From NCBI GenBank assembly GCA_963818885.1, contig CAWFTP010000001.1, positions 1 to 64,000 on the forward strand: 64,000 nt of DNA. Direction: 5' to 3'. Below, one piece after another: positions 35,463-45,438 of the stretch. The DNA comes from DATFDN01 sp963818885 (GTDB taxonomy: Bacteria > Pseudomonadota > Alphaproteobacteria > Acetobacterales > Acetobacteraceae). Under the pieces are notes generated by a model. It saw only the letters and a list, made by a program, of their open reading frames with translations, searched no databases and had not been told where the DNA came from. The translations under genes were made by a program, and so were the position numbers. Within the stretch, counting starts at the first letter, position 1, and every line of letters begins with the position of its first letter.

Positions 35463-36586
35463 CTACAGCATGCGCTGCAGGATGATCTTCTGCACGTCCG
35501 ACGTGCCCTCGTAGATCTGGCACACCCGCACGTCGCGATAGATCCGCTCCACCGGGTAGTCGGCGAGGAAGCCATACCCGCCCAGCGTCTGGATCGCCGC
35601 CGTGCAGACCTGCTCGGCCGCTTCCGAGGCGAACAGCTTCGCCATCGCCGCCGCCTCCAGCGCGGGCTTGCCCTCGGCGCGCAGCCGCGCCGCGTGCAAG
35701 GTCAGCTGGCGCGCCGCCTCGAGCTTCGTCTTCGCCTCCACCAGCCGGAACGCCACCGCCTGGTGCTCGATGATCGGCTTGCCGAAGGCGCTGCCGGTCG
35801 CGCGCATAGCCGATCGCGTATTCCAGCGCCGCGCGCGCCATGCCGACGCTCTGCGCGGCGATGCCGATGCGCCCCGATTCCAGCGTCGACAGCGCGATCC
35901 GGTAGCCCTGTCCCTCCGCGCCCACCAGCTGGTCCGCGCCCACCTCCATGTCCTCGAACGCCAGCGCGCAGGTGTCGGACGCCTTCTGGCCGAGCTTCTC
36001 CTCGACCCGCAGCACCTTGAACCCCGGGGCGCTCTTGTCGGCGACGAAGCAGGAGATGCCGCGCTTGCCCGCGTCGGGATCGGTCACCGCGAAGAACACG
36101 ATGCTGCCCGGCAGCGCGCCGTTGCTGATGAACTGCTTCGCCCCGTTCACCACCCAGCGCTCGCCCCTTGCGCACCGCGCGGGTACGCAGCGCCGAGGCG
36201 TCCGAGCCCGCCTGCGGCTCGGTCAGGCCGAAGGAGCCGACATGCCGCCCGGTCGCGAGCGGGCGCAGCCAGCGATCCTTCTGCGCGTCGGTGCCGAACT
36301 GGTTCAGCACCTCGCAGGTCGGCGAGTTGTGCACGGAAACCAAGGTGGAGACCGAGCCGTCCCCGGCCGCGATCTCCTCGATCAGCATCGCGTAAGTGAC
36401 CGCATCGAGCTCCGAGCCGTCCCACGCGGCGGGCGTGGTCGCGCCCAGGATGCCGAGCTCGCCCAGCGCGGCGATGATTTCCGGCTCGATCCGCTTCGCC
36501 TTCTCGCGCGCCGCCGCGCCGGGCGCGAGCCGCTCCTGGCTGAAGCTGCGGCCCATTTCCACGACCATCGGATCGGCTTCGATCAT
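35463..36586 (-). pseudogene. Acyl-CoA dehydrogenase (two frameshifts)
   Basis: Flavoprotein of the short-chain acyl-CoA dehydrogenase type, about 375 residues when joined. From ATG 36586 the N-terminal domain runs to GLTEPQAGSDA; a +1 shift near 36165 continues with WVVNGAKQFISNGALPG to QSVGMARAALEYAIGYA, and a +1 shift near 35808 gives the last part with RVCQIYEGTSDVQKIIL, whose Glu is the catalytic base. It introduces the alpha-beta double bond in acyl-CoA beta-oxidation. No partner ETF genes are nearby. Confidence 0.8.
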
Positions 36587-36650
36587 GGCGCTCACCACGG
36601 ATCAGAGAGAGCGCACTCTAATCCGCCCGCCCGGATCCGGCCAACCGGAG

Positions 36651-37743
36651 CTACTTGATCGGAAACACGGCGATCCGATCGGAGCGGAAGCTGCTGACCC
36701 AAAGCTGGTTGCCCTCGCGGATCGCCCCCGTTCCGGCGCCCATCTCCCCGTACACGCCGGCCTTGACCAGGTCGGTGAGCTTCAGCGTGCGGGGGTTCAC
36801 CGCATAGACCTTGAACGGCACATCGCAGTTGGCCTGGCTCGAATTCGAAGCACTTCAAGACCTCGGCGACGGTCGTCGCCTGGCCGCCGGCGTATATGGT
36901 CTTGCCGTCGGGCGACCAGCGGACGTTATCGGTCAGCATCCCGGTCGGCACGCTGACCGCCTTCGGCGGGGTGACGCCGCGCGTCACGCGGGTCAGCTGC
37001 TTGCCCGACCAGACGGCGATATAGACCATCTTGCCGTCCGGCGTGACGATGACGCCGTTCGGTCCCGACATCCCCTCCGTCCCCGGGAGAGCCGTCCAGC
37101 CGCCGGAGGCGTGCCACTCATCGAGCGCGCCGACCGGCTTGCCGTTCGACAGCTTGTCCATCCGGTTCGGATCGTTCGGATCCCACAGGCTGGTCACGAG
37201 CAGCCCGCCATCCGGCAGCGAGGCGACGGCGTCCGGCCAGAATCCCTTCGGCGCGACGGCGCAGCCGATCCAGGTCAGGCTCGGCGCGCCCTTCCCGAGC
37301 GCCACGTCGAACGCCTCCACCAATTCACGGCCGCCGTGGTTGACCGCATACAATGTCGCGTGGCCGCCGCGCGGCCTGCTCAGGTCGAGGCCGTGCGGCC
37401 CGAAGACCTTCATGTCCACGGGACCGGGACAGTCCGGAAACCGCGTCGTGTCCGGGCGGATCGCTATCTTCGCCGGGTCGATGTTGGTCGCGGTGTCGTT
37501 CCGTGCGTCGAACAGGTGCAGGTAGCCCTGCGGCGCTCCCGGCGTCGGCAGGTCGCTCCCGAAGACCCATTTCGTGCCGGGTATCGGGGCGAGGTCCTCG
37601 GTATTGGTCACGCCGCAGATAAATCTGACGCCATTCGCGGGTGCGCATGACGCCGGATCGGCCGCCAATGACGGCGTCGCCCCGATCACGCCCAGCACGA
37701 GCGCCGCCAGTGCGCAGCCGATAAGAGAAGCGGGCGTCTTCAT
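36651..37743 (-). CDS. Secreted beta-propeller protein, SMP-30/gluconolactonase-like (frameshift near 36835)
   Basis: About 363 residues: signal peptide (ALAALVLGVIGATPSLAAD), then six-bladed-propeller-like repeats such as GFWPDAVASLPDGGLLVTSL, MSGPNGVIVTPDGKMVYIAV and TDNVRWSPDGKTIYAGG. A +1 shift near 36835 restores a conserved end, NQLWVSSFRSDRIAVFPIK, stopping at 36651. Several Cys suggest periplasmic disulfides. The substrate is unknown; the family includes lactonases and strictosidine-synthase-like enzymes. Confidence 0.7.
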
Positions 37744-37809
37744 TGAGTCCCCCCTTCGTCCGACGTCCCGACAGGTCAGGGGATCGACGCAGCTCTGTCA
37801 ACCCAACAC

Positions 37810-38085
37810 TCAGGCGCACCCCGGGGCTGGCGGGGGCGAATCGCCGAGATCGGGCGGCCGGTTGGTGAGCAAGGCCGGATCGATCCAGCAATCGGGCACC
37901 CCGAGCGTCTGGGTGCAGTAGGGCTGCGGCAACGGCGGCGGCCGATGCGGTCCGCAGCAGCGGGTTCCCGGAAATGACTCGCAGACCGCCTGCCCCAGCC
38001 CGATAGGCAGCCCGTCGCGGCCGATCGGGGAGGCGCAGCCGCCGAGCCCGGCGGCAAGCAGCAGAAGGACGAGGACTCCGCGCAT
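37810..38085 (-). CDS. Small Cys-rich lipoprotein
   Basis: 91 residues with a clear lipoprotein signal (MRGVLVLLLLAAGLGGCAS; lipobox LGGC) and seven further Cys plus many Pro in a short mature part. No family is recognised. Probably anchored to the outer membrane and disulfide-stabilised (inference). Confidence 0.65.
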   Translation of the reverse strand: MRGVLVLLLLAAGLGGCASPIGRDGLPIGLGQAVCESFPGTRCCGPHRPPPLPQPYCTQTLGVPDCWIDPALLTNRPPDLGDSPPPAPGCA

Positions 38086-38177
38086 GCGTCATGCTGGCAC
38101 GCGTGGGTGAAGGCTTCGTTGCCGTCCACCCGGCCCGCCGCTATGGTCCGCCGCCCTGCGGAGAGCGGTCTTGATTC

Positions 38178-38843
38178 GTGCCTGACATTTTCGACGAGGT
38201 CGAGGAAGAAGTCCGGGCCGAACGGTTCCGGCAGCTCCTGTCGCGCTACGCGGGCGTCATTCTGGCGGTGGTGGTGTTGATCATCGCCTGTATCGCCGCC
38301 TGGCGCCTGTGGGATGCCTACCAGGCGCGGCAGGATCAGCGCGCCGCCGTCCTCTATCTCACCGCGCTCAACCAGATTCGCGCCCCCGGAGCGAGCAAGG
38401 AGGTCAAGCAGGCGGGCGCGTCGGAGCTGATGCAGCTCGCGCAGAACGCGCCCGCCGGCTATCGCGGGCTCGCCCGGCTGCACGCCGCGGCACTTCTCGT
38501 CCAGCAGGGCAAGACGGCGGAGGCGCTCAACATATACAACGCGCTGGCGAGCGACGGGTCGGCCGATCCGCTGCTGCGCGATCTTGCCACCCTGCTCTGG
38601 GCCGAGCGGCAGATCGACACTGGTGACCCACAGGTGCTCGAGGCGCGCCTCAAGCCGCTCGCCGCATCGGACAGCCCGTGGCGCCCGCTCGCCGAACGCC
38701 AGCTTGCCCTGCTCGATCTGCGGCAGAACAAGACCGAGGCGGCGCGAGCGATCCTGCAGCGCCTGTCGACCGAGGTCGGCGCGCCGGCCGGGGTGCGTGA
38801 ATCCGCGCAGCTTCTCCTGCAACAGACGGAAGGAACGCGGTGA
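38178..38843 (+). CDS. YfgM-like membrane-anchored TPR protein
   Basis: 221 residues with a GTG start. Domain order: cytoplasmic N-terminus (FDEVEEEVRAERFRQLLSRY), one TM helix about 27–47, then TPR-like helices with ALLVQQGKTAEALNIYNALA and LLDLRQNKTEAARAILQRL. In E. coli the YfgM–BamB–Der order is the same; YfgM works with PpiD at the Sec translocon. The stop overlaps the GTG of bamB. Confidence 0.85.
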   Translation: MPDIFDEVEEEVRAERFRQLLSRYAGVILAVVVLIIACIAAWRLWDAYQARQDQRAAVLYLTALNQIRAPGASKEVKQAGASELMQLAQNAPAGYRGLARLHAAALLVQQGKTAEALNIYNALASDGSADPLLRDLATLLWAERQIDTGDPQVLEARLKPLAASDSPWRPLAERQLALLDLRQNKTEAARAILQRLSTEVGAPAGVRESAQLLLQQTEGTR

Positions 38844-40174
38844 CGCGGACAATCTCTGCCCGTGCCCTCAGCAGACGGGCCGCGCTGGCGCTCCCGCTCG
38901 GCCTCGCCGGATGCGGCCTGTTCGACGACTGGTTCGGAGAGAAGAAGACGCCGATTCCAGGCAAGCGCGAGCCGGTCATGCGTGCGTTCGACGTGCTGGC
39001 GCCCGACCATTCCCTGCGCGTGTCCCTGCCGTCCCCGGTGCGCAACCGCGACTGGCCCCAGGCGGGCGGCAACCCCGCGCACGACATGGGCCATCTCGCC
39101 GCAAGCCCGGCGCTCTCGGTCGCCTACACCGTCGACATCGGCAGAGGCGGTGGCTATCGGCAGAAGATCCTGGCGCAGCCGGTCGCCGAGGCGGGCGTGC
39201 TCTACACAATGGACAGCGCCGCCGACGTGTCGGCGTTCTCGCTCGCCAATGGCCACCAGCTCTGGCGCACCAGGACGCGCGACAAGAAGGACCGCAGCAC
39301 CAATGTCGGCGGCGGCCTCGGGTTTGCTGACGGCGTGCTCTACGCTGTGAACGGATTGGGCTCGGCGCTGGCGCTTGATCCGCGCAGCGGGGACATTCGC
39401 TGGCGCGTGGGGATCGAGGCGCCAGGACGCTCCGCGCCCACGATCGCCACTGGGCGTGTGTTCCTGACGACGCTCGACGACCGCATCCTCTGCCTCGACG
39501 CCAAGGACGGTCGGGAGCTCTGGAAATACCAGGCGCAAAACGCCCAGGCCTCGATGCTGGGCGAGCCCGCGCCCGCCTTCTCCGACGGTCTGGTCGTGGC
39601 CGGGTTCGGCTCGGGTGAGCTGACGGCATTGCGCGCGGATGGCGGTAGCGTCGTCTGGACCGACACGCTCGCCGCCGCCGGTCCCGGCACGCTCGCCGAT
39701 ATCGCCTCGATCCGCGGCAACCCGGCGATCCGGGAGGGGCGGGTCTTCGCCATGGGCATGGGCGGCATCACCGTCTCGATCGACCTGCACGCTGGACGAC
39801 GCCTGTGGGAGCGGGCGGTCGGCGGCGAGAATGGCCCCTGGATGGCGGGGGACTGGCTGTTCATCCTGACGCTCGATCAGGTCCTCGCTGCCCTGCGTGC
39901 CGCCGACGGGCGTGTCGCCTGGGCGTCGCAGATGCCGGCATTCAACAACCCGAAGAAGCAGACCGGGCCGCTCACCTGGTTCGGTCCGGTGCTCGCGGGC
40001 GACCGCCTGGTGCTTGCCGGCACCTCCGGCGAGGCGCTCGCGGTCAGCCCCTATTCGGGACAGATTCTGGGCCGTCAGAAGCTGCCCGCCGCCGCCTCCC
40101 CGGTGCAGCCGGCGGTCGCCGACGGCACCGTCCTGCTGGTGGCCGAGGATGGGCGCCTGATGGCCCTGCGCTGA
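38840..40174 (+). CDS. bamB: BamB-like outer membrane assembly lipoprotein
   Basis: 444 residues with a GTG start overlapping the previous stop. A lipobox LAGC (ALPLGLAGCGLFDDWF) is followed by eight PQQ-type beta-propeller blades such as GLGSALALDPRSGDIRWRVG, CLDAKDGRELWKY and LMALR at the end. BamB scaffolds the BAM complex that inserts outer-membrane proteins. It lies between the YfgM-like gene and der, the canonical order. Confidence 0.9.
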   Translation: MTRTISARALSRRAALALPLGLAGCGLFDDWFGEKKTPIPGKREPVMRAFDVLAPDHSLRVSLPSPVRNRDWPQAGGNPAHDMGHLAASPALSVAYTVDIGRGGGYRQKILAQPVAEAGVLYTMDSAADVSAFSLANGHQLWRTRTRDKKDRSTNVGGGLGFADGVLYAVNGLGSALALDPRSGDIRWRVGIEAPGRSAPTIATGRVFLTTLDDRILCLDAKDGRELWKYQAQNAQASMLGEPAPAFSDGLVVAGFGSGELTALRADGGSVVWTDTLAAAGPGTLADIASIRGNPAIREGRVFAMGMGGITVSIDLHAGRRLWERAVGGENGPWMAGDWLFILTLDQVLAALRAADGRVAWASQMPAFNNPKKQTGPLTWFGPVLAGDRLVLAGTSGEALAVSPYSGQILGRQKLPAAASPVQPAVADGTVLLVAEDGRLMALR

Positions 40175-40176
40175 GC

Positions 40177-41515
40177 ATGGCTCCGGTCGTCGTCATCGCT
40201 GGACGGCCGAATGTCGGCAAAAGCACGCTGTTCAACCGGCTCGTCGGCCGGCGCCAGGCGATCGTCTCCGACACGCCCGGCGTCACCCGCGACCGCAAGG
40301 AGGCCGATGCCGTGCTGCGCGGGCGCGCCGTCCGGCTGATCGACACGGCGGGGCTAGAGGAAGCGCCGCCCGAGAGCCTGTCCGGACGGATGCACGCTTC
40401 CTCCGCAACCGCGATCGGCCAGGCCGACCTCGTGCTGTTCGTGCTCGATGGGCGCGCGGGCCTCACGCCAGCCGACCGGCACTTCGCGCAGTGGCTCCGC
40501 CGGCAGGGACGCGACGTGCTGGTGGTCGCCAACAAGGCGGAGGGGCGCGCGGCGGACTTCGGCATTCTATGAAGCGTATGCGCTCGGCCTCGGCGATCCG
40601 GTCGCGGTCTCCGCCGAGCACGGCGAGGGCATCGCCGACCTGATGTGGCAGATCGCCGAGCGCCTGCCCGACGATGCCGCGCAGGCGCAGACCGAGGCCG
40701 AGCACACGCTGAAGCTCGCGATCGTCGGCCGCCCGAACGCCGGCAAGTCCACCCTGCTCAACCGCCTGCTGGGCGAGGAGCGGATGGTCACGGGTCCCGA
40801 ACCAGGACTGACCCGCGACGCCGTCGCAGTCACGCTCGCCGATCCCGAGGGTCGCCGTGTCGAGCTGGTCGACACCGCCGGCCTGCGCCGGCGCGCCCGC
40901 ATCGAGGCACCGCTCGAGAAGATGTCCGTGGGCGCGGCGATCGGCGCGCTCAGGATGGCGGAAGTCGTCGTCCTGTGCGTCGATGCCTTGGAGGGAGTGC
41001 ACGACCAGGACCTGCACATCGCCCAGCTGATCGAGCAGGAGGGACGGGCGATCGTGCTCGCGCTGACCAAGTGGGACGCGGTAAAGGATCGCAGCGCGGT
41101 GCGTCGCACCGTCGCCGACCGGCTGGAAACCAGCCTCGCCCAGCTCAAGGGTATCCCCGTCGTCACGCTTTCCGCCCTCAGCGGCGCCGGTATCGGGGCG
41201 TTGTGGAAGGCGGTCTGGGAGGCGTACGCGGTCTGGAACCGCCGGGTTCCCACGGGCGAGTTGAACCGCTGGTTCGAGACGGCGCTCGAACGCCACCCGC
41301 CGCCGCTCGTCGACCGCCGCCGGCTCAAGCTGCGGTACATCACCCAGGCGAAGGCGCGTCCGCCCACCTTCGTCGTCTTCGGCACCCGCGCCGAGCGCAT
41401 CCCGGATGACTACGCCCGCTACCTGGTGAACGGGTTGCGCGAAGCCTGCGACTTGCCCGGCGTGCCGATCCGGCTGCAACTGCGCGGAACGACGAACCCG
41501 TACGTGCGGGAATAG
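40177..41515 (+). CDS. der: GTPase Der (frameshift near 40565)
   Basis: Essential tandem GTPase in 50S ribosome assembly. G domain 1 shows GRPNVGKSTLFNRLVG and DTPGVTRDRK; G domain 2 shows GRPNAGKSTLLNRLLG, DTAGLRRRAR and LTKWDAV; the KH-like end finishes LRGTTNPYVRE. The first frame stops at 40572, while the second frame is open from 40448; one extra base around 40563–40566 explains the break, and removing it gives FYEAYALGLGDP in frame and about 446 residues. As der is essential, an error is the likely cause. Confidence 0.93.
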
Positions 41516-41531
41516 GAGACGGAGCGATCGC

Positions 41532-43226
41532 ATGGACGAGGTCGCTATTCTCTCGACGCTGCATGGGCTGTGGGAAGCGAACTGGCCGAAGGACACGCCG
41601 CACCAGCCGCGCTATCCGTTCGGCGAAATCCCGCTCACCGGCCACTTGCGCGAATGGGCACGCCGCCAGCCCGACGTGCCAGCACTGATCTTCTACGGCA
41701 CCGAGATCACCTACGCGGAGCTCGACCGGCTGAGCGACTGCTTCGCCGACCTGCTCGACCGCCACGGCGCGCGCGCGGGCGACCGGATCGCCGTGTTCCT
41801 GCCGAACTGTCCGCAATTCGTCATCGCCTTCTTCGCCATCCTCAAGGCCGGTTGCGTGCATGTCCCGGTCAACCCGCTCTTCAAGGAGCACGAGCTGCTC
41901 TACGAGCTGCAGGATACCGGCGCAAAAATCATTGTCGTGCAGGATCAGCTCATGGAGCTGGTGGCCGCGGTGCGCGCGCAAACCAGCCTGCGCACAGTGT
42001 TCGTCACCAGCCTGCGCGACGTGCTGCCCGAGCATCCCGCCTTCGCCGTGCACCCGACGGTGCTTGCCCCGGGGGCAGCGTTTCCCGACACGCTCGATCT
42101 CATGGGAATGCTGCGCGCGACCGAGGTCGCGGCGCCAGCGTATCGCGCCGAGCTCGATGCGCTCGCCGCGCTCAACTACACCAGCGGCACGACGGGGATG
42201 CCGAAGGGCTGCGAGCACACGCAGCGCGACATGCTCTATACCGCGGCGACCGCGAATGCCTGCTCGGTGCATCTGGAACCGGGCGAGGTCTGCCTGTGCT
42301 TCGCCCCGGTGTTCTGGATCGCCGGCGAGGACATGGGGATGATCATTCCGATCTTCGCCGGTGCGACCTGCGTGCTGATGACACGCTGGGACTGCGTAGG
42401 ATTCTTGCAGGCGGTCGAACGCTACCGCGTCTCCCAGGTTTGGATGCTGGTCGACAGCGTCGCCGAGGTGCTCGATCACCCCGACCTCGCCCGGTACGAC
42501 CTGCATTCCTTGCAAAAGGTCTCGGCGTCCTCACTGCTCAAGAAGATGAGCATCGAGTACCGCGCGCGCTGGCGCGCGCTGACCGGCGGCACGCTCGCCG
42601 AGGCGGCCTACGGCATGACCGAGACGCAGACCTTCGACACGTTCACGCTCGGGCTGCAGGACGATGATCGTGACCTCAAGGCGCAGCCAACCTTCGTTGG
42701 CCTGCCGATGCCCGGCACCGAGATCCTGATCCGCGACTTCGACACCGGCGCGCCGCTGCCGCTCGGGCTGGAGGGCGAGATCACCATCCGCTCGCCCTCG
42801 GTGACCAAGGGCTATTGGGGCAAGCCGGAGGCCACGGCGGAGTCCTTCATCGGCGACTGGCTGCGCACCGGCGACATCGGCGCTTTCGATGAGCACGGCT
42901 TCCTGCGCTATCTCGGCCGGCGCAAGGAGATGCTGAAGGTGCGCGGGATGAGCGTGTTCCCGACCGAGGTCGAGGCGCTGATCTGCAAGCATCCCGACGT
43001 GGTCGGCGTCGGTGTCATCGGCCTGCCCGATCCCGACAAGGGCCAGATGCCCGTCGCCGCCGTCACCTTGCGGCCCGGCGCGTCGGTCAGCGAGGACGAG
43101 CTTGCCGCCTGGTGCCGCCGCAACATGGCGACTTACAAGGTACCGCGCATCCACATCCTCGACACGCTTCCTCTGACCGCGACGGGCAAGGTGAAGAAGG
43201 AGGAGCTCGCGACGCTGCTTGGGTAG
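41532..43226 (+). CDS. AMP-binding acyl-CoA ligase
   Basis: 564 residues of the ANL adenylating family. The ATP P-loop reads LNYTSGTTGMPKGCEHT near residue 216; others are YGMTETQ (A5), GDWLRTGDIG (A7), RRKEMLKVRGMSVFPTEVE (A8 hinge) and the catalytic Lys in TGKVKKEEL (A10). It makes an acyl-CoA from a free acid and ATP; acid type is unknown. ATG 41532 follows an AGGAGACGG ribosome site. Confidence 0.88.
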   Translation: MDEVAILSTLHGLWEANWPKDTPHQPRYPFGEIPLTGHLREWARRQPDVPALIFYGTEITYAELDRLSDCFADLLDRHGARAGDRIAVFLPNCPQFVIAFFAILKAGCVHVPVNPLFKEHELLYELQDTGAKIIVVQDQLMELVAAVRAQTSLRTVFVTSLRDVLPEHPAFAVHPTVLAPGAAFPDTLDLMGMLRATEVAAPAYRAELDALAALNYTSGTTGMPKGCEHTQRDMLYTAATANACSVHLEPGEVCLCFAPVFWIAGEDMGMIIPIFAGATCVLMTRWDCVGFLQAVERYRVSQVWMLVDSVAEVLDHPDLARYDLHSLQKVSASSLLKKMSIEYRARWRALTGGTLAEAAYGMTETQTFDTFTLGLQDDDRDLKAQPTFVGLPMPGTEILIRDFDTGAPLPLGLEGEITIRSPSVTKGYWGKPEATAESFIGDWLRTGDIGAFDEHGFLRYLGRRKEMLKVRGMSVFPTEVEALICKHPDVVGVGVIGLPDPDKGQMPVAAVTLRPGASVSEDELAAWCRRNMATYKVPRIHILDTLPLTATGKVKKEELATLLG

Positions 43227-43239
43227 GTGCGTGCTTTCC

Positions 43240-43345
43240 GCTGCTCGTCATGCCCACGAAAGCGCATGGGCGCTAGGCTTGTCCCCTCTCCGCCCTGCGG
43301 GGCGGAGAGGGAGTTAGCGCCAATGCGCTTGCGCGGGAATGACGG
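43240..43345. repeat. Palindromic repeat, family B (copy 4) with flanking CGTCAT elements
   Basis: A core hairpin CCCTCTCCGCCC-TGC-GGGGCGGAGAGGG lies at about 43277–43306. The leader GCATGGGCGCTAGGCT matches that of copy 2, and outer CGTCATGCCCACG/GCGGGAATGACG parts resemble a larger inverted repeat. It fills the gap between the convergent acyl-CoA ligase and flavin monooxygenase genes. Confidence 0.7.
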
Positions 43346-43349
43346 ACAA

Positions 43350-44695
43350 CTACTCCGCCGCCCGTCGCTCCCCTTCCGTCGGAAAGAATCGGTTAGCGGG
43401 CCGCGGCAGCCCCAGATTCTCTCGCAGCGTCGCGCCCGTATATCCGCGCCGGAAGATACCGCGCCGTTGCAGCTCCGGCACCACAAGGTCAACGAAATCG
43501 TCGAGTCCCTCGGGGAGGGTCGGGAACATCACATTGAACCCGTCCGACGCCTCGGTCTCCAGCCACTCCTGCATCGTGTCGGCGATCTCGCTCGCCGTTC
43601 CGACCATCCGCAACCCGCCATAGCCGCCGGCGAGACGCGCAAGGTCACGCACGGTCAGGTTCTCCCGCCGGGCGAGCGCCACCAGTGCGTCGCGTCCACT
43701 CTGGCTTTGATTGCTCTGCGGAATCTCCGGCAGCGGCGCATCGAGGTCGAAACCTGAGGCGTCGACGCCGAGCCGAATCGAGAGGTTTGGCACGCCGCTC
43801 TCCGGATGCACCAGGCTATCCAACAACGCCTCGCGCTCGCGCGCCTCCGCGCTGGTGCGCCCGACGATCATCAGTGCACCGGGCAGGATCTTCAGGTGCT
43901 CGGGCGCCCGGCCGAGCGCGCGCATTCGCCCCTTCACGTCCGCGTAGGTCGTGCGCGCGTCCTCGACCGTGCGGCTGCTGCCGAACACCAGCTCCGCCGT
44001 CTCGGCGGCAAGCTGCCGGCCGGCATCCGAGGCGCCGGCCTGCACGATGACCGGCCAGCCCTGCACGGGGCGCGCGATGTTCAGCGGACCCGTACCGACA
44101 GATGCTCGCCCTTGTGGTCGAGCACGTGCATCCGCGCGGGGTCGAAGAAGATACCGCTCTCCTGATCGCGCAGCCACGCATCGTCCGCCCAGCTGTCCCA
44201 CAGCCCGGTCACCACCTCGAAGAACTCCCGCGCCCGGCGGTAGCGTTCGTCGTGCTCGACATGCTCGGTCAGCCCGAAATTCAGCGCCGCGTCGGGGTTC
44301 GAGGTGGTGACGATGTTCCACCCGGCGCGCCCGGCGCTGATGTGATCGAGCGAGGCAAAGCGCCGGGCGATGTGATACGGCTCGTCGAACGTGGTCGAGG
44401 CCGTCGCGATCAGGCCAATCCGCCTGGTCACCATCGCGAGCGCCGACAGTAGCGTGAACGGTTCGAAGGATGTCGCGGTGGCGCTGCGGCGCAGCGCGCT
44501 CATCGGCATGTTCAGGACCGCGAGATGATCGGCCATGAAGAACGCATCGAAACACCCGCGCTCGAGCGTCTGGATAAAGCGCACGAGGTGCTTGAGGTTG
44601 AAGTTCGCGTCCGGGTAGGATCCCGGATGACGCCACCATGCGGTGTGGATGCTGACGGGACGCATGAAGGCGCCGAGATGGAGCTGGCGGCTCAT
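43350..44695 (-). CDS. FMN-dependent monooxygenase, NtaA/SnaA/DszA type (frameshift near 44090)
   Basis: About 447 residues of the bacterial luciferase-like superfamily, nitrilotriacetate monooxygenase subgroup; members need a separate flavin reductase. N-terminal part: LGAFMRPVSIHTAWWRHPGS, FFMADHLAVL, RFASLDHISAGRAGWNIVTT. The frame stops after HVLDHKGEHLSV at about 44090 and resumes one base earlier with GPLNIARPVQGWPVIVQAGAS, so one base seems missing. The C-terminus ends LGLPRPANRFF. The substrate is unknown; sulfur or alkane-sulfonate compounds are typical for the subgroup. Confidence 0.82.
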
Positions 44696-44702
44696 GGCTC
44701 TC

Positions 44703-45257
44703 TCACAGCCGCGGCAGCGCGACGCCGCGCTGGCGCATGTACTTGCCCGCCTTGTCGGCGTAGCTGGTCTCGCAAGGCTCATTCCCTTGCAGGAACAGGA
44801 ACTGACAGATGCCCTCCCCGGCGTGGATCTTCGCCGGCAGCGGCGTGGTGTTGCTGATTTCGATCGTCACCTGGCCCTCCCATTCGGGCTCCAGCGGCGT
44901 CACGTTCACGATGATGCCGCACCGCGCATAGGTGGATTTGCCGAGGCAGATCACCAGTATGTCGCGCGGGATGCGGAAATACTCGACGGTGCGGCCGAGC
45001 GCGAAGCTGTTCGGCGGGATGATGCAGACATCGGCCTTGCGGTCGACGAAGCTGGTCGGCGCGAAATCCTTGGGGTCGATCACCGCGCTATCGATATTGG
45101 TGAAGATCTTGAACTCGTCGGCGATGCGCGCGTCATAGCCATAGCTCGACAGGCCGTAGCTGATGACGCCCGGACGGCGCCCAGCCTCGGCAAACGGATC
45201 GATCATCCCCTCTTCGGCCGCCATGCGGCGGATCCAGCGATCAGACATCACCGCCAT
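44703..45257 (-). CDS. dcd: dCTP deaminase
   Basis: 184 residues, makes dUTP from dCTP. Key segments are MSDRWIRRMAAEEGMIDPF, the GLSSYGYDARI active-site strand, CLGKSTYARCGIIVNVTPLEPEWEG with the catalytic Glu, and the C-terminal lid GVALPRL. ATG 45257 (MAVMSDRW) matches sphingomonad homologues; 45248 is also possible. Its start overlaps the end of a small basic gene. Confidence 0.94.
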   Translation of the reverse strand: MAVMSDRWIRRMAAEEGMIDPFAEAGRRPGVISYGLSSYGYDARIADEFKIFTNIDSAVIDPKDFAPTSFVDRKADVCIIPPNSFALGRTVEYFRIPRDILVICLGKSTYARCGIIVNVTPLEPEWEGQVTIEISNTTPLPAKIHAGEGICQFLFLQGNEPCETSYADKAGKYMRQRGVALPRL

Positions 45258-45438
45258 CGGAATCCTCGGCTCGCTCGGAAGGGGGCGCTCTACCACCGCC
45301 GTCCTTCGGCGGCGAGGGCGGCTTGGCCTCCTGCCGAGCCCGGGCCTGCGCCTTGCGCCGGCGCAGGTTCTCGCGGAGGCGTTCCGCTTCGCGCGCTCGG
45401 CGAGCGGCGACGCCGGGCGGCTCGGTCGGCCCGGTCAT
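45241..45438 (-). CDS. Small basic Arg/Pro-rich protein
   Basis: 65 residues, very basic and helical in the middle (ARRAREAERLRENLRRRKAQ) with a polar Pro/Gly tail. The ATG overlaps the hybrid kinase stop (ATGA) and its end overlaps the dcd start, so it sits in one continuous transcript. The family is unrecognised; the gene is plausible because both ends are translationally coupled. Confidence 0.5.
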   Translation of the reverse strand: MTGPTEPPGVAARRAREAERLRENLRRRKAQARARQEAKPPSPPKDGGGRAPPSERAEDSDGGDV